From positions 351,967-415,966 of the forward strand of contig NZ_JACNMM010000004.1 of the NCBI RefSeq assembly GCF_020529025.1: a DNA stretch of 64,000 nt, written 5' to 3'. The notes under the pieces were generated by a model that was not told where the DNA came from, did not search any database, and worked only from the letters and a program-made list of their open reading frames with translations. The stretch comes from Oceaniglobus trochenteri. GTDB taxonomy: Bacteria; Pseudomonadota; Alphaproteobacteria; Rhodobacterales; Rhodobacteraceae. The first letter of the stretch is position 1. Every line of letters begins with the position of its first letter. Positions 25,947 through 35,449 of this stretch are shown here, piece by piece. The position numbers were made by a program, and so were the translations under genes.

Positions 25947-26683
25947 TGCGGCTGCTGTTGCTGGCGGGCACCACGGATGCGCGCCGCATTGCCGAGGGGC
26001 TGCGCGATGCGCCGGGGTTGAAGGTGATCGCGTCGCTGGCGGGGGCCACAAGGGCGCCGCGCCCCATGGGGGTGGACACGCGGATCGGCGGTTTTGGCGG
26101 GCGCGCGGGCTTTGTCGGATTTCTGGAGCGTGAAGGGATCGGCGCGGTTCTGGATGCGACCCATCCCTTTGCCGATGCCATCTCGCATCGCACGCATGAG
26201 GTTTGCGCCGCCCATGGCCTGCCCTGTCTGCAGGTCTTGCGCCCGCCCTGGGTGGCGCAGCCGGGCGATTGCTGGGTCGATCTGGCGCGCGAGGAAGAGG
26301 CCGCCGAGCATGTTCCCCATGGCGCCCGCGTCTTTCTGGCCACCGGGCGCCAGACGCTGGAGCGTTTCGCCAATCTGTCACGCTGCGATCTGACCTGCCG
26401 GCAGATCGACCCGCCCGAGGCTCCGTTCCCCTTTGCCAACGGGCGGTTCCTTGTGGGGCGGCCGCCGTTTTCGGTACAGGACGAGGTGGCGCTGTTCCGG
26501 GAGCTGAAGATCGACTGGCTGATCGTGAAGAACGCCGGCGGCGATGCCAGCCGGTCGAAACTGGATGCGGCGCGGGAACTGGGGCTGCCGGTGGGGATGA
26601 TCCGCCGCCCCCCGCAACCGGGCGGCGCGAGGGTTGAAACCGTGGCGCAGGCACTGGATTGGGCGCGGGCCCTGGTGACATGA
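25943..26683 (+). CDS. cobK: Precorrin-6A / cobalt-precorrin-6A reductase
   Basis: A 246-residue reductase beginning LLLLAGTTDARRIAEGL. It also shows VLDATHPFADAISH near residue 71, FLATGRQTLERF, CRQIDPPEAPFPF, and KNAGGDASRSKLDAARELG near 193-211, all CobK/CbiJ hallmarks. It reduces the corrin precursor with NADPH. It overlaps cbiD by four bases at its start and the glycosylase gene by four at its end. Confidence 0.93.
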   Translation: MMRLLLLAGTTDARRIAEGLRDAPGLKVIASLAGATRAPRPMGVDTRIGGFGGRAGFVGFLEREGIGAVLDATHPFADAISHRTHEVCAAHGLPCLQVLRPPWVAQPGDCWVDLAREEEAAEHVPHGARVFLATGRQTLERFANLSRCDLTCRQIDPPEAPFPFANGRFLVGRPPFSVQDEVALFRELKIDWLIVKNAGGDASRSKLDAARELGLPVGMIRRPPQPGGARVETVAQALDWARALVT

Positions 26684-27312
26684 GCGTCGGGCGCATCCTG
26701 GACACGCCCGACGACATGGCCGAGGGCGCGGCATGGCTGATCCGGGTCGAGCCGCGCTTTGCCGAGGTTCTGGCGCTGACCGGGCCCTGGCCCCTGCGAC
26801 GCCGGGCGGGTGGCTTTGCCACGCTGCTGTTCGCCATCGTCGGCCAGCAGGTGAGCGTTGCCTCGGCGGCCGCGCTTTGGGCGAAAACGCAGGCGGCGGG
26901 GCTGGATGACCGCGCCGCCGTTGCCGCCGCCAGCGACGACGATCTGCGCGCCTGCGGCCTTTCGCGGCCCAAGGTGCGCTATGCCAAGGCGCTGGCCGAC
27001 AGCGACTTCGATTTCGACGTGCTGGCGGATCTGCCCGACGACGAGGTGATCGCGCGGCTGACGGCACTGCTGGGCATCGGGCGCTGGACGGCGGACATCT
27101 ACGCCGCCTTCGCCCTGGGGCGGGCCGATGTCATTGCGGCAGGCGATCTGGCGGTGCAGGAGGGCGCGCGGGTGCTGTTCGATCTGCCCGCCCGCCCCGA
27201 CGAAGCGCGGCTGCGCGCCCTGGCCGAGCCCTGGGCGCCCTGGCGCGGCGTTGCGGCGCGGGGGCTTTGGGCGTACTACGCCCATATCAAGACACGAGAG
27301 GGCATCGGATGA
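26680..27312 (+). CDS. DNA-3-methyladenine glycosylase II-like protein
   Basis: A 210-residue HhH-GPD protein. The core FATLLFAIVGQQVSVASAAALW is the glycosylase opening in two parts (FATLLFAIVGQQVS and VASAAALW). The helix-hairpin-helix is LLGIGRWTADIYAAFALG near residue 132, and the catalytic Asp is in AAGDLAVQEG. It excises alkylated bases. The start ATG overlaps the cobK stop (ATGA), so a DNA-repair gene is translated from the cobalamin transcript. No N-terminal AlkA domain is present. Confidence 0.85.
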   Translation: MSVGRILDTPDDMAEGAAWLIRVEPRFAEVLALTGPWPLRRRAGGFATLLFAIVGQQVSVASAAALWAKTQAAGLDDRAAVAAASDDDLRACGLSRPKVRYAKALADSDFDFDVLADLPDDEVIARLTALLGIGRWTADIYAAFALGRADVIAAGDLAVQEGARVLFDLPARPDEARLRALAEPWAPWRGVAARGLWAYYAHIKTREGIG

Positions 27313-27983
27313 CACGGGCATTGGACAGCAAGCGGGCCGGCGCGCCCAAGGGCGAGGCGACGGCAGTTGTGGTGCTGCTGCACGGATACGGGGCCGATGG
27401 CGCCGATCTTCTGGGGCTGGCAGATCCGCTGGGTCCGCATATGCCCGGCGTGGCCTTCCTGGCCCCCGACGCCCCCGAGCGGTGCCCCGGCAACCCGATG
27501 GGGTTCCAGTGGTTTCCGATCCCCTGGATGGACGGGTCCAGCGAAGAGGAAGCCGAGGCCGGGATGCGCGCCTCGGTGGACGATCTGAACGCCTGGCTTG
27601 ATTCCGTGCTGGCCGATGAGGGGCTGAGCGCCGACCGGATGATCGTTGTGGGCTTTTCCCAGGGCACGATGATGGCACTGCACGTGGCGCCGCGTCGTCG
27701 CGAGGAACTGGCGGGTGTCGTCGGTTTCTCCGGCCGCCTGGTGCAGCCCGAAACCCTGGCCGACGAGGTGGTGTCGAAAATGCCCGTCCTGCTGATTCAC
27801 GGGGACGCCGACGAGGTGGTGCCGCCCGAAAGCCTGCCGGCCGCCGCCGAGGCCCTGCAGGAGGCCGGGATCGATGTCTATGCCCACATCATGAAGGGCA
27901 CGGGCCACGGGATCGCACCCGACGGCCTTTCGGTTGCTCTGGCCTTCATGCGCGAACGGCTGGGGATGGAACAGACCGGCTGA
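27309..27983 (+). CDS. Alpha/beta-hydrolase carboxylesterase (phospholipase/YpfH family)
   Basis: A 224-residue serine hydrolase. The triad is visible as Ser117 in GFSQGT, Asp168 in HGDADEVVP and His200 in KGTGHGIAPD, with LLHGYGADGADLLGLAD as the oxyanion loop. Family members hydrolyse short acyl esters or lysophospholipids. Its start overlaps the glycosylase stop by four bases, ending the cbiD-cobK run of coupled genes. Confidence 0.87.
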   Translation: MTRALDSKRAGAPKGEATAVVVLLHGYGADGADLLGLADPLGPHMPGVAFLAPDAPERCPGNPMGFQWFPIPWMDGSSEEEAEAGMRASVDDLNAWLDSVLADEGLSADRMIVVGFSQGTMMALHVAPRRREELAGVVGFSGRLVQPETLADEVVSKMPVLLIHGDADEVVPPESLPAAAEALQEAGIDVYAHIMKGTGHGIAPDGLSVALAFMRERLGMEQTG

Positions 27984-28215
27984 TCCGCGCGGTTCCCGCC
28001 GCCCGCGATTGGCCCCTGCGGGTGCGGTTCTTATCCGTTGCCATTTGCGGGGGCGTCATCATCCTGTTGCATCCGCCTGCCATCTTCGCCCCCGAGGACA
28101 GGAAATGTTGTGCTTGCCCCTTGGTCAGCGCGGCTTATAGTCCGATCATAACCGGGGCGGAGCGTGGGCCCTCTGACAGGTCTCCGCCGCCCCCGGGCGA
28201 GGAGAAAACGCACCG

Positions 28216-28800
28216 ATGGACGGCGATTTTCGAACCACTTTCGTACGCGAACCCAGCAATCTGAGGCATTGCCCTGCGCTGGTGCTGAACGCGGATTACC
28301 GGCCGCTTTCCTATTATCCGCTGTCGCTCTGGCCCTGGCAGGAGGCGGTGAAGGCCGCATTCCTGGACCGGGTCGAGATTCTGGCGGAATACGACCAGAT
28401 CGTAAGATCGCCCACCACGCAGATCCGGATACCCTCGGTCGTGGTGCTGAAGGATTATGTCAAACCGCAAAAGCGGGTGGCCTTCACCCGGTTCAACCTG
28501 TTCCTGCGCGATGAATTCTGCTGCCAGTACTGCGGCGCCAAGGGCGATCTGACCTTCGATCACGTCATCCCGCGGGCCCGGGGCGGGGTGACCAGCTGGG
28601 AAAACGTGGTGGCGGCCTGTTCGCGCTGCAACCTGAAGAAGGGCAGCAAGAGCCTGCGCCAGTCGGGCATGAACCTGCTGAAACCGGCCCGTCAGCCGGG
28701 GGCGGAAGAGCTGAAGAACGTCGGCCGCCGCTTCCCGCCCAACCACCTGCACGACAGCTGGGTCGATTTCCTGTACTGGGATGCGGAACTGGAGGCCTAG
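28216..28800 (+). CDS. HNH endonuclease family protein
   Basis: A 194-residue protein of the HNH type common in alphaproteobacteria. The zinc Cys are at about 103/106 (FCCQYCGAKG) and 135/138 (ACSRCNLKKG), the catalytic Asp-His pair at 115-116 (TFDHVIPRARGG), with the Asn in WENVV. An N-terminal part (ALVLNADYRPLSYYPLS) is characteristic of the McrA-like subfamily. The start follows GGGCGAGGAGAAAACGCACCG loosely (GAGGAGAA). Housekeeping role unknown. Confidence 0.88.
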   Translation: MDGDFRTTFVREPSNLRHCPALVLNADYRPLSYYPLSLWPWQEAVKAAFLDRVEILAEYDQIVRSPTTQIRIPSVVVLKDYVKPQKRVAFTRFNLFLRDEFCCQYCGAKGDLTFDHVIPRARGGVTSWENVVAACSRCNLKKGSKSLRQSGMNLLKPARQPGAEELKNVGRRFPPNHLHDSWVDFLYWDAELEA

Positions 28801-28897
28801 GGAGGCGAGGGGTCCGGTTGGAAGGTTCGCGCGTGCCTTTGGCGCGGCCGGGTGACGCGCGTGCCTTCGGCACGACGCCCCACCCGCCGTCCCGCAG

Positions 28898-29848
28898 TCA
28901 GCCCGAGCAGCTTGCCCCGCCCAGCACGCAGAATTTCGCGCAGTGGGGGTGGTTCAGGGCTACGTCGCGTTCGGCCTGCTCCAGGGTTTCGCCCAATTCG
29001 AATTCGGGCGCATAGGGCAGGAGGGTGCAGGCCAGCACCGCGGGTTTCGCGGCGCCGCGCCGTTTGACCACCATGCGCGAGCTGGCGCACATGACCGAGG
29101 TGGGCGACACGTCGAGAATGCCCCAGCAGGCGGTCGTGATCTCGGGCACGTCGGCGCGGTCGTCCATTTCGGGGAACAGCACCGTTGCCCCCGGATCGTT
29201 GGCGTCGATGTCGAACCCGTGGCGGGCATAGAGGGCGGCGTAGCCGGCGCGCGAGTCGGCCTCGGTTTCGCCCCAGACCGTGCGCCCGGCCACCGCCATG
29301 GGAATGCCCGCATCGCGCAGCCATTCCATCCCCTCGACCGTTCTGGCGAAGGCGCCCTTGCCGCGTTCGGTATCGTGCATGTCCTGCGACCAGTGATCGA
29401 CCGAAATGCGCAGGGTCAGCTTGCCGGGATATTCGGCCTGCAGGCCCTCGAGCCCGGCGCGCACGCTCTTGCGCATCATCGGGCGCATGGCATTGGTGAG
29501 GATCAGCACCTCATACCCACGGGCCAGGGCGGCGCGGGTCATGTCGATCATCTCGGGGTTCATGAAGGGCTCGCCCCCGGTGAAGGCGATTTCGCGCACG
29601 TTCCATTGGCGTTGGTCCAGCTGATCGAGATACTCCTCGACTTCGGCGGCCGTGATATAGACCAGCGCGTCGTTGGTGGGGGAACTTTCGATATAGCAGT
29701 TCACGCATTCGATGTTGCACAGGGTGCCGGTGTTGAACCAGAGCGTCTGCGGATCGCCAAGGGCGACCGTCGCGCGCTGCTCGCCCTTGGCGGTTACGCG
29801 GGGATCGCGAAACTTGGCCGGATCAAGCGTGTTGGACTGGTCTTTCAT
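28898..29848 (-). CDS. Radical SAM protein with C-terminal cysteine region
   Basis: A 316-residue radical SAM enzyme. The cluster motif is CNIECVNC (CX3CX2C), followed by the SAM-binding TGGEPFMNPE. The C-terminal third has further cysteines (TACWG, MCASS, LACTLLP, HCAKFCVLGGASC), as in SPASM/twitch domains that bind auxiliary FeS clusters. No substrate peptide or partner enzyme is adjacent. The ATG at 29848 follows GGAG seven bases upstream; an ATG at 29863 has no clear site. It is divergent from zwf and separated by 211 bases. Confidence 0.82.
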   Translation of the reverse strand: MKDQSNTLDPAKFRDPRVTAKGEQRATVALGDPQTLWFNTGTLCNIECVNCYIESSPTNDALVYITAAEVEEYLDQLDQRQWNVREIAFTGGEPFMNPEMIDMTRAALARGYEVLILTNAMRPMMRKSVRAGLEGLQAEYPGKLTLRISVDHWSQDMHDTERGKGAFARTVEGMEWLRDAGIPMAVAGRTVWGETEADSRAGYAALYARHGFDIDANDPGATVLFPEMDDRADVPEITTACWGILDVSPTSVMCASSRMVVKRRGAAKPAVLACTLLPYAPEFELGETLEQAERDVALNHPHCAKFCVLGGASCSG

Positions 29849-29992
29849 TGCAAGGCTCCGCATGTTTTGTCAGATGTGGTAACGGCTTGCGCGGCGGGCC
29901 GAAACCCCGCCGGGCATGTTTGACACAGAAGTGAAGGTCAATCGCGACACTGGACTTGCGCCGTGACGGGCGATAAGAGGCGACGAGGGCTG

Positions 29993-30004
29993 GTTAGCGC
30001 TAAC
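29993..30004. promoter_or_regulatory. LacI-type palindromic operator ahead of zwf
   Basis: GTTAGCGCTAAC is a perfect 12-bp palindrome with the central CG typical of LacI-family operators. It lies 56 bases before the zwf start, in a position to control the zwf-pgl-pgi operon. A sugar-responsive repressor encoded elsewhere is implied. Confidence 0.6.
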
Positions 30005-30059
30005 ATCCGGCGCTGATCCGACAAGACCGGCCCACGGGCCGCAAGCAGACGAGGGTATC

Positions 30060-31511
30060 ATGGTCTCACGCGTAATTCCGGTCGATCCGTTCGATCTGGT
30101 CATCTTTGGCGGCACCGGCGACCTGGCCCGCCGCAAGATCCTGCCGGGGCTGTTCCGCCGCTACATGGCCGGCCAGATGCCCGAGACGGCACGGGTGATC
30201 GGTGCCTCGCGGTCCGAGCCCAGCGATGCGGAATACCGCGATTTCGTGCGCGCCGCGGTCGAGGAGTTTGTGACCGAGGACCGCGACGATGCCGCCTTGT
30301 CGCAATTCCTGGAACGGCTGCATTTCGTCAGCATCGACGCCAAGGGCGAGGGCGGCTGGGCGCAGCTGGCCGACCTGGTGCGCGACGACGTGATCCACGC
30401 CTATTACTTTTCCGTCGCGCCCAGCCTGTTCGGCGACCTGGCCGAGCGTCTGCACAAGCATGGCCTGGCCGACAACAACACCCGCATCGTGGTGGAAAAA
30501 CCCTTTGGCCGCGACCTTGGGTCGGCCAAGGCGCTGAATGCCACCCTGGCGCAGCATTTCGACGAAACCCAGATTTACCGGATCGACCATTACCTGGGCA
30601 AGGAGACGGTGCAGAACCTTATGGCGGTCCGTTTCGGTAACGTGCTGTTCGAACCCTTGTGGAACAGCCAATACGTGGACCACATCCAGATCACCGTGGC
30701 CGAAACCGTGGGCGTGGGCGGGCGGGGCGCCTATTACGACAAGTCGGGCGCCATGCGGGACATGGTGCAGAACCACCTGATGCAGCTTCTGTGCCTGATC
30801 GCCATGGAGCCGCCCAGCCGCTTCTCCCCCGACAGCGTGCGGGACGAAAAGCTGAAGGTGATCCGCGCGCTTGATCCGGTGATGCCGCACCACATCGTGC
30901 GCGGGCAATACGATGGCGATGGCGATACCGTGTCGTACCGCGAAGATGCGGAAAACGCGCGCAGCCTGACGGAAAGCTTCATCGCCATGAAGATCAACGT
31001 GTCGAACTGGCGGTGGGCGGGCACGCCCTTCTACCTGCGCACGGGCAAGCGGCTGAAGGCCCGCACGAGCGAGATCGCCGTGGTGTTCAAGGACGCGCCC
31101 CATTCGATCTTCGGAGAAGAGGCCGGGCGACACCGCAACATCCTGACCATCCGCCTGCAACCCAACGAGGGGATGACCCTGGGCGTGACCATCAAGGAAC
31201 CCGGCCCGGGCGGCATGCGCCTGATCGACGTGCCGCTGGACATGACCTTTGCCGATGCCCTGGGCCCGGATGCCGAGGAAGCGCCCGAAGCCTATGAGCG
31301 GCTGATCATGGACGTGATCCGCGGCAACCAGACCCTGTTCATGCGCGGTGACGAGGTTGAGGCCGCCTGGGCCTGGACCGACCCGATCATCGAAGGCTGG
31401 GAGGGGCGTGGCGAGGCCCCGAAAACCTATGACCCCGGCTCGTCCGGGCCGGAGGATGCGCAGATGCTGATGCACCGAGAAGGCCGCCGCTGGCGCGACA
31501 TCCGGGACTAA
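30060..31511 (+). CDS. zwf: Glucose-6-phosphate 1-dehydrogenase
   Basis: A 483-residue enzyme oxidising glucose-6-phosphate to 6-phosphogluconolactone. The NADP motif is IFGGTGDLARRKILPGL near residue 14, and the substrate site RIDHYLGKE near 177 has the catalytic His and Lys. It is first in zwf-pgl-pgi, feeding the Entner-Doudoroff or pentose phosphate route. The start follows GACGAGGGTATC weakly. The palindrome at 29993-30004 is the likely control site. Confidence 0.97.
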   Translation: MVSRVIPVDPFDLVIFGGTGDLARRKILPGLFRRYMAGQMPETARVIGASRSEPSDAEYRDFVRAAVEEFVTEDRDDAALSQFLERLHFVSIDAKGEGGWAQLADLVRDDVIHAYYFSVAPSLFGDLAERLHKHGLADNNTRIVVEKPFGRDLGSAKALNATLAQHFDETQIYRIDHYLGKETVQNLMAVRFGNVLFEPLWNSQYVDHIQITVAETVGVGGRGAYYDKSGAMRDMVQNHLMQLLCLIAMEPPSRFSPDSVRDEKLKVIRALDPVMPHHIVRGQYDGDGDTVSYREDAENARSLTESFIAMKINVSNWRWAGTPFYLRTGKRLKARTSEIAVVFKDAPHSIFGEEAGRHRNILTIRLQPNEGMTLGVTIKEPGPGGMRLIDVPLDMTFADALGPDAEEAPEAYERLIMDVIRGNQTLFMRGDEVEAAWAWTDPIIEGWEGRGEAPKTYDPGSSGPEDAQMLMHREGRRWRDIRD

Positions 31512-31573
31512 GGGGCTTTCGGCAGCCCGCGCGGCACGATACCTTGGGCGCGAAACCGAAAGGGGGGCCAGGC

Positions 31574-32245
31574 ATGGACCTGAAAGAATACGCCGACCGC
31601 GAAATGATGATGATGCAGCTGGCCGACCGGATCGCCAGCGAGCTGAACAATTGCCTGCTGACGCACGATACCGCGTCGCTGGCGGTGCCGGGCGGAACCA
31701 CGCCCGGGCCGGTCTTCGATACGCTGTGCGGGGCCGATCTGCACTGGGATCGCGTGCATGTCATGCTGACCGACGAACGCTGGGTGCCCGAAAGCTCGGA
31801 CAGGTCGAACACCCGGCTGTTGCGCCAGCGCCTGCTGATCGACAAGGCGGCGGCGGCCACCTATGTGCCGCTGTACGACGAGGCGCCGACGCCCGAAGAC
31901 CGGCTGGACATGCTGAGCGAGAAGATCGTCTCGGTCCTGCCGCTGTCGGTGCTGCTCTTGGGCATGGGGGCCGACATGCACACCGCCTCGCTGTTTCCCG
32001 GGGCCGATCAGTTGGACGATGCGCTGAACAGCGATGCGCCGCCCCTGATGGCCATGCGCGCGCCGGGCGCCCCCGAACCGCGCGTCACCCTGACCGCACC
32101 GGTGCTGCGCGGCGCGCTGTCGACCCACGTGGTGATCACCGGCACCGAGAAGCGCGAGGCACTTGACCGCGCCCGCCACCTTTCCCCCGCCGAGGCGCCG
32201 ATTGCGGCCGTCCTGGGCGAAGCAACCATACACTGGGCTGAATGA
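31574..32245 (+). CDS. pgl: 6-phosphogluconolactonase
   Basis: A 223-residue lactonase of the DevB/Pgl type: [17 protein letters not shown] near residue 37, [11 protein letters not shown] near 62, [18 protein letters not shown] near 127, and a C-terminal [13 protein letters not shown]. It hydrolyses the zwf product. The start at 31574 follows AAGGGGGGCCAGGC. Its stop overlaps the pgi start by four bases, so the last two genes are translationally coupled. Confidence 0.93.
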   Translation: MDLKEYADREMMMMQLADRIASELNNCLLTHDTASLAVPGGTTPGPVFDTLCGADLHWDRVHVMLTDERWVPESSDRSNTRLLRQRLLIDKAAAATYVPLYDEAPTPEDRLDMLSEKIVSVLPLSVLLLGMGADMHTASLFPGADQLDDALNSDAPPLMAMRAPGAPEPRVTLTAPVLRGALSTHVVITGTEKREALDRARHLSPAEAPIAAVLGEATIHWAE

Positions 32246-33852
32246 TGATCGACTGGAGCAAACTGACCGAGGCCGCCGAAAAGGTTGGCGAGCGCAAGAT
32301 CCTTTCCCTGTTCCAGGGCGACAGGGCAGCGGAATTCTCGGTCTCGGCCGGGGACCTTCTGTTCGACTATTCCAAGACCAATATCGACGGTGACACCCGC
32401 GATCTGCTGGTGTCGTTCTGCGACGCGGCCGGGCTGGCGGAAAAGCGCGATGCGATGTTTTCGGGCGAAGCGATCAACGACACCGAGGGGCGCGCGGTAC
32501 TGCACACGGCCCTGCGCAACCTGACCGGCACGCCGGTGACGGTTGGGGGCGAAGACGTGATGCCGGGTGTTCTGGACACGCTGAAGCGGATGGGCGATTT
32601 CGCCGAGGCCGTGCGTAGCGGCACCTTCACGGGGCAGGGCGGGGCCATCACCGATGTGGTGAACATCGGCATCGGCGGGTCCGACCTGGGGCCGGTCATG
32701 GCCACGCTGGCGCTGTCGCCCTATCACGACGGGCCGCGGGTGCATTACGTCAGCAATGTCGATGGCGCCCATATCGCCGACACCCTGCGCCCGCTGAACC
32801 CCGAAACCACCCTGGTGATCATCGCGTCCAAGACCTTTACCACCATCGAAACCATGACCAATGCCGCAACAGCCAAGGCCTGGATGGGCGAGAGGGTCAC
32901 CGATCCGGGCGCGCAGTTCGCCGCGCTGTCGACAGCCGCCGACAAGACCGCCGATTTCGGCATTGCGCCGGAACGGGTGTTCGGGTTCGAGGATTGGGTC
33001 GGCGGGCGCTACTCCATCTGGGGGCCGATCGGCCTGCCGCTGATGCTGGCCGTGGGCCGCGAGGCCTTCCGCGCCTTCCTGGCGGGTGCCGAGGCGATGG
33101 ACCAGCATTTCCGCGCCGCCGCGCCGCTTGAGAACATGCCGGTGATGCTGGCCCTGGTGGGAATCTGGCACAACCAGGGCTGCGGCTATGCCACCCGCGC
33201 CGTTCTGCCCTATGAACAGCGGCTGCTGCGCCTGCCAGCCTATCTTCAGCAACTCGAGATGGAGAGCAACGGCAAGTCGGTGCAGATGGATGGCAGCACC
33301 GTGCCGGTCGATACCGGACCGGTGGTCTGGGGCGAACCCGGCACCAATGGCCAGCACGCCTTCTATCAACTGATTCACCAGGGAACGCGGGTCGTACCTT
33401 GCGAATTCATGGTGGGCGCCGAGGGGTTCGAGCCGGACCTGGCGCACCAGCACAGCCTGCTGATCGCCAATTGTCTGGCCCAGTCCGAAGCACTGCTGCG
33501 CGGGCGCACCCTGGACGAGGCACGCGCGCTGATGGAGAAAAAAGGCTTTTCCGGCGACGAGTTGGAGCGCCAGGCCCGTCACCGCGTCTTCCCGGGCAAC
33601 CGCCCCTCGACCACGCTGGCCTATCCCAAGCTGACGCCCTTCGTTTTGGGCCAGATCATCGCGCTTTACGAACACCGGGTGTTTGTCGAAGGCGTCCTTC
33701 TTGGCATCAACTCCTATGATCAATGGGGTGTCGAACTGGGCAAGGAGCTGGCGCTGGCGCTTGAACCGGTGGTCAGCGGCAAGGACGACGGCGCAGGCAA
33801 GGACGAATCGACGCTGGGACTGGTGAGCTATATCCAGCGGCACGCGGGCTGA
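32242..33852 (+). CDS. pgi: Glucose-6-phosphate isomerase
   Basis: A 536-residue isomerase interconverting glucose-6-phosphate and fructose-6-phosphate. Signatures: [16 protein letters not shown] near residue 137, [18 protein letters not shown] near 249, and [18 protein letters not shown] near 484-501 with the catalytic Lys. With zwf and pgl it allows recycling of fructose-6-phosphate into the oxidative route. Two adjacent ATG codons (32242, 32245) are possible starts. Confidence 0.97.
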   Translation: MMIDWSKLTEAAEKVGERKILSLFQGDRAAEFSVSAGDLLFDYSKTNIDGDTRDLLVSFCDAAGLAEKRDAMFSGEAINDTEGRAVLHTALRNLTGTPVTVGGEDVMPGVLDTLKRMGDFAEAVRSGTFTGQGGAITDVVNIGIGGSDLGPVMATLALSPYHDGPRVHYVSNVDGAHIADTLRPLNPETTLVIIASKTFTTIETMTNAATAKAWMGERVTDPGAQFAALSTAADKTADFGIAPERVFGFEDWVGGRYSIWGPIGLPLMLAVGREAFRAFLAGAEAMDQHFRAAAPLENMPVMLALVGIWHNQGCGYATRAVLPYEQRLLRLPAYLQQLEMESNGKSVQMDGSTVPVDTGPVVWGEPGTNGQHAFYQLIHQGTRVVPCEFMVGAEGFEPDLAHQHSLLIANCLAQSEALLRGRTLDEARALMEKKGFSGDELERQARHRVFPGNRPSTTLAYPKLTPFVLGQIIALYEHRVFVEGVLLGINSYDQWGVELGKELALALEPVVSGKDDGAGKDESTLGLVSYIQRHAG

Positions 33853-33853
33853 C

Positions 33854-33913
33854 GGGCAGGACGCCTTCGGCGAGAGTATTTTCAGCAAGAAAGAGAGGGC
33901 GTCTTGCCTGCCC
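33854..33913. repeat. Inverted repeat enclosing class A repeat copy 6
   Basis: GGGCAGG-ACGCC (33854-33865) is complementary to GGCGT-CTTG-CCTGCCC (33898-33913). The loop holds repeat copy 6 (33874-33895, plus orientation, GAGTATTTTCA then GCAAGAAAGAG). It lies between the convergent ends of pgi and the next minus-strand gene, and so may act as a bidirectional 3-prime-end structure. Confidence 0.5.
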
Positions 33914-33933
33914 GCCAGCCGTGGCCTGCCCAC

Positions 33934-34401
33934 TTAGCGGGTGCTGAGCAGGACCAGTTCGGCAGTGGTGTAATCTGCCGCGTTCACGCCCAGCGATGCG
34001 GCAAGTTGCGCCTTGCCGGGTGTCACCGCACCGCGGTCGCTGGCAGTGGTGTCATCAGCCGCCGTTGAAAGCTGACGGATCAGGAAAGCGTCGTTTTCTT
34101 GCCGTGCCTGTTCAAGAAGGATGGCACGGCCCTGATCCCCGGCGCCCTGGCCCGAGGTCGAGATGCGTCCAATACCGGCGGATTTCAGAATGTGTTCGGC
34201 ATTCGCGCGCCCGGTTGCCCCGCCCTCGCTCAGCGCCTGGTTCAGCAGGATCAACTGACCATCGGTCAGGGTGCCGGGGGCGACGCCGACACTTTGCGAC
34301 AGTTGCACGTGGCCTGCGGAATAGCTCTGTGCGAGGGCGGGCAGGGCGGCGACAGACGTGGCGACGGCGACGAGGGCGGCGAAATAGGCGTTCGGTTTCA
34401 T
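33934..34401 (-). CDS. Exported small protein with two internal repeats, function unknown
   Basis: A 155-residue protein with a signal peptide (MKPNAYFAALVAVATSVAAL, cleavage after ALA near residue 24). The start at 34401 follows AGAGGAAAG. Two similar units are visible: GHVQLSQSVGVAPGTLTDGQ at the N-terminal side and GKAQLAASLGVNAADYTTAE at the end, each followed by an L.LL segment, separated by a Gln-rich helical stretch. No family is recognised with certainty. It is probably periplasmic. Confidence 0.7.
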   Translation of the reverse strand: MKPNAYFAALVAVATSVAALPALAQSYSAGHVQLSQSVGVAPGTLTDGQLILLNQALSEGGATGRANAEHILKSAGIGRISTSGQGAGDQGRAILLEQARQENDAFLIRQLSTAADDTTASDRGAVTPGKAQLAASLGVNAADYTTAELVLLSTR

Positions 34402-34579
34402 GGTCTTGGTCTTTCCTCTGGCTTGGGCATCCGGCCCGTTGGTTTGCATGCCGTAAACGCGGCAGCGCCAGGGTTCCGTCGCGGATTATCGGCCGCGCAG
34501 AGATTTTTTCACCCCGCCCGGGTGGGCGAGGCGGGGAAAGGCCGGTTTCAAAGGTTGGGAAAAGGGCGTCGCGCCCGCT

Positions 34580-35296
34580 CTATCCCCGGAACCCCGTCGC
34601 CACGACGAATTTCTCGGAACTGTCGGACCGAGACGCAGGGGGTTTCACATTGGCGACCTTGGTGAACTTCTGCTTGAGAAGGTGCTGCAGATCGCCCTCG
34701 GCGCCGCCGGCCAGAACCTTGGCCACGAAGGTGCCGCCCGGGTCCAGCACGTCGAAAGCGAAATGCGCCGCCGCCTCGCAAAGGGCCATGATGCGCAGGT
34801 GGTCGGTCTGCTTGTGCCCCGAGCTTGAAGCGGCCATGTCCGACATTACCACGTCGGCCGGCCCGTCAAGCCAACCCTTCACCTTCTCGTCGGCGCCCTC
34901 TTCCAGGAAATCGAGAACGTGGATGTCGCAGCCCGCGATCGGCTCGACCTCCTGAAGGTCGATGGCCACGATCCGGCCCACCGCCTTGCCCGGCTTGTCG
35001 CCAAGCGCGTTGACCCGGCGCGCCGCCACCTGGCACCAGCCCCCGGGCGCGCAGCCCAGATCGACCACCCGCGCGCCAGGCACAAGGAAGCGATACCTGT
35101 CATCCAGTTCAAGGATCTTGAAGGCCGCCCGCCCGCGATAGCCCATGGCCTGGGCCTTCTTCACGTAGGGATCGTTCAACTGGCGCTGCAACCACAGCGT
35201 CGAAGACAGCTTGCGCCCCCGTGCGGATTTGACCTTGATGGTCAGGTCACGCTGTCCGCGTCCCGAGTTGTTCTTCTTGCCGGGTGTCTTGGCCAT
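34580..35296 (-). CDS. rlmE: 23S rRNA 2'-O-ribose uridine methyltransferase
   Basis: A 238-residue RrmJ/FtsJ methyltransferase, with a SAM motif [16 protein letters not shown] near residue 74, the catalytic Asp in VVMSDMAAS and the Lys in FVAKVLAGG. The N-terminal segment is basic and Gly/Asn-rich ([14 protein letters not shown]), typical of alphaproteobacterial members. It modifies the A-loop uridine of 23S rRNA. The ATG at 35296 begins this basic segment and is preceded by AGAGGGACCGAACC, which includes a usable site. Confidence 0.93.
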   Translation of the reverse strand: MAKTPGKKNNSGRGQRDLTIKVKSARGRKLSSTLWLQRQLNDPYVKKAQAMGYRGRAAFKILELDDRYRFLVPGARVVDLGCAPGGWCQVAARRVNALGDKPGKAVGRIVAIDLQEVEPIAGCDIHVLDFLEEGADEKVKGWLDGPADVVMSDMAASSSGHKQTDHLRIMALCEAAAHFAFDVLDPGGTFVAKVLAGGAEGDLQHLLKQKFTKVANVKPPASRSDSSEKFVVATGFRG

Positions 35297-35427
35297 GGTT
35301 CGGTCCCTCTTTACGGCGCTCTTATAACGCGTGGCCGCAGGCGGGGCCATGGCCGACTGCGGGGCAGCCGTCGGGTGATTTCGGCGGGCCTGCGCGTGCA
35401 GCGAGAAATTCCAGGCGCCCGCCCTGT

Positions 35428-35449
35428 TTCTTTCTTGCCCAAAATACTC
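35428..35449 (-). repeat. Dispersed intergenic repeat, class A copy 7
   Basis: Minus orientation: GAGTATTTTGG then GCAAGAAAGAA. Its last base pairs touch the stop codon of the RHH gene (35448-35450), so the repeat starts at the very end of the operon fumC-DUF4169-RHH. Confidence 0.6.
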
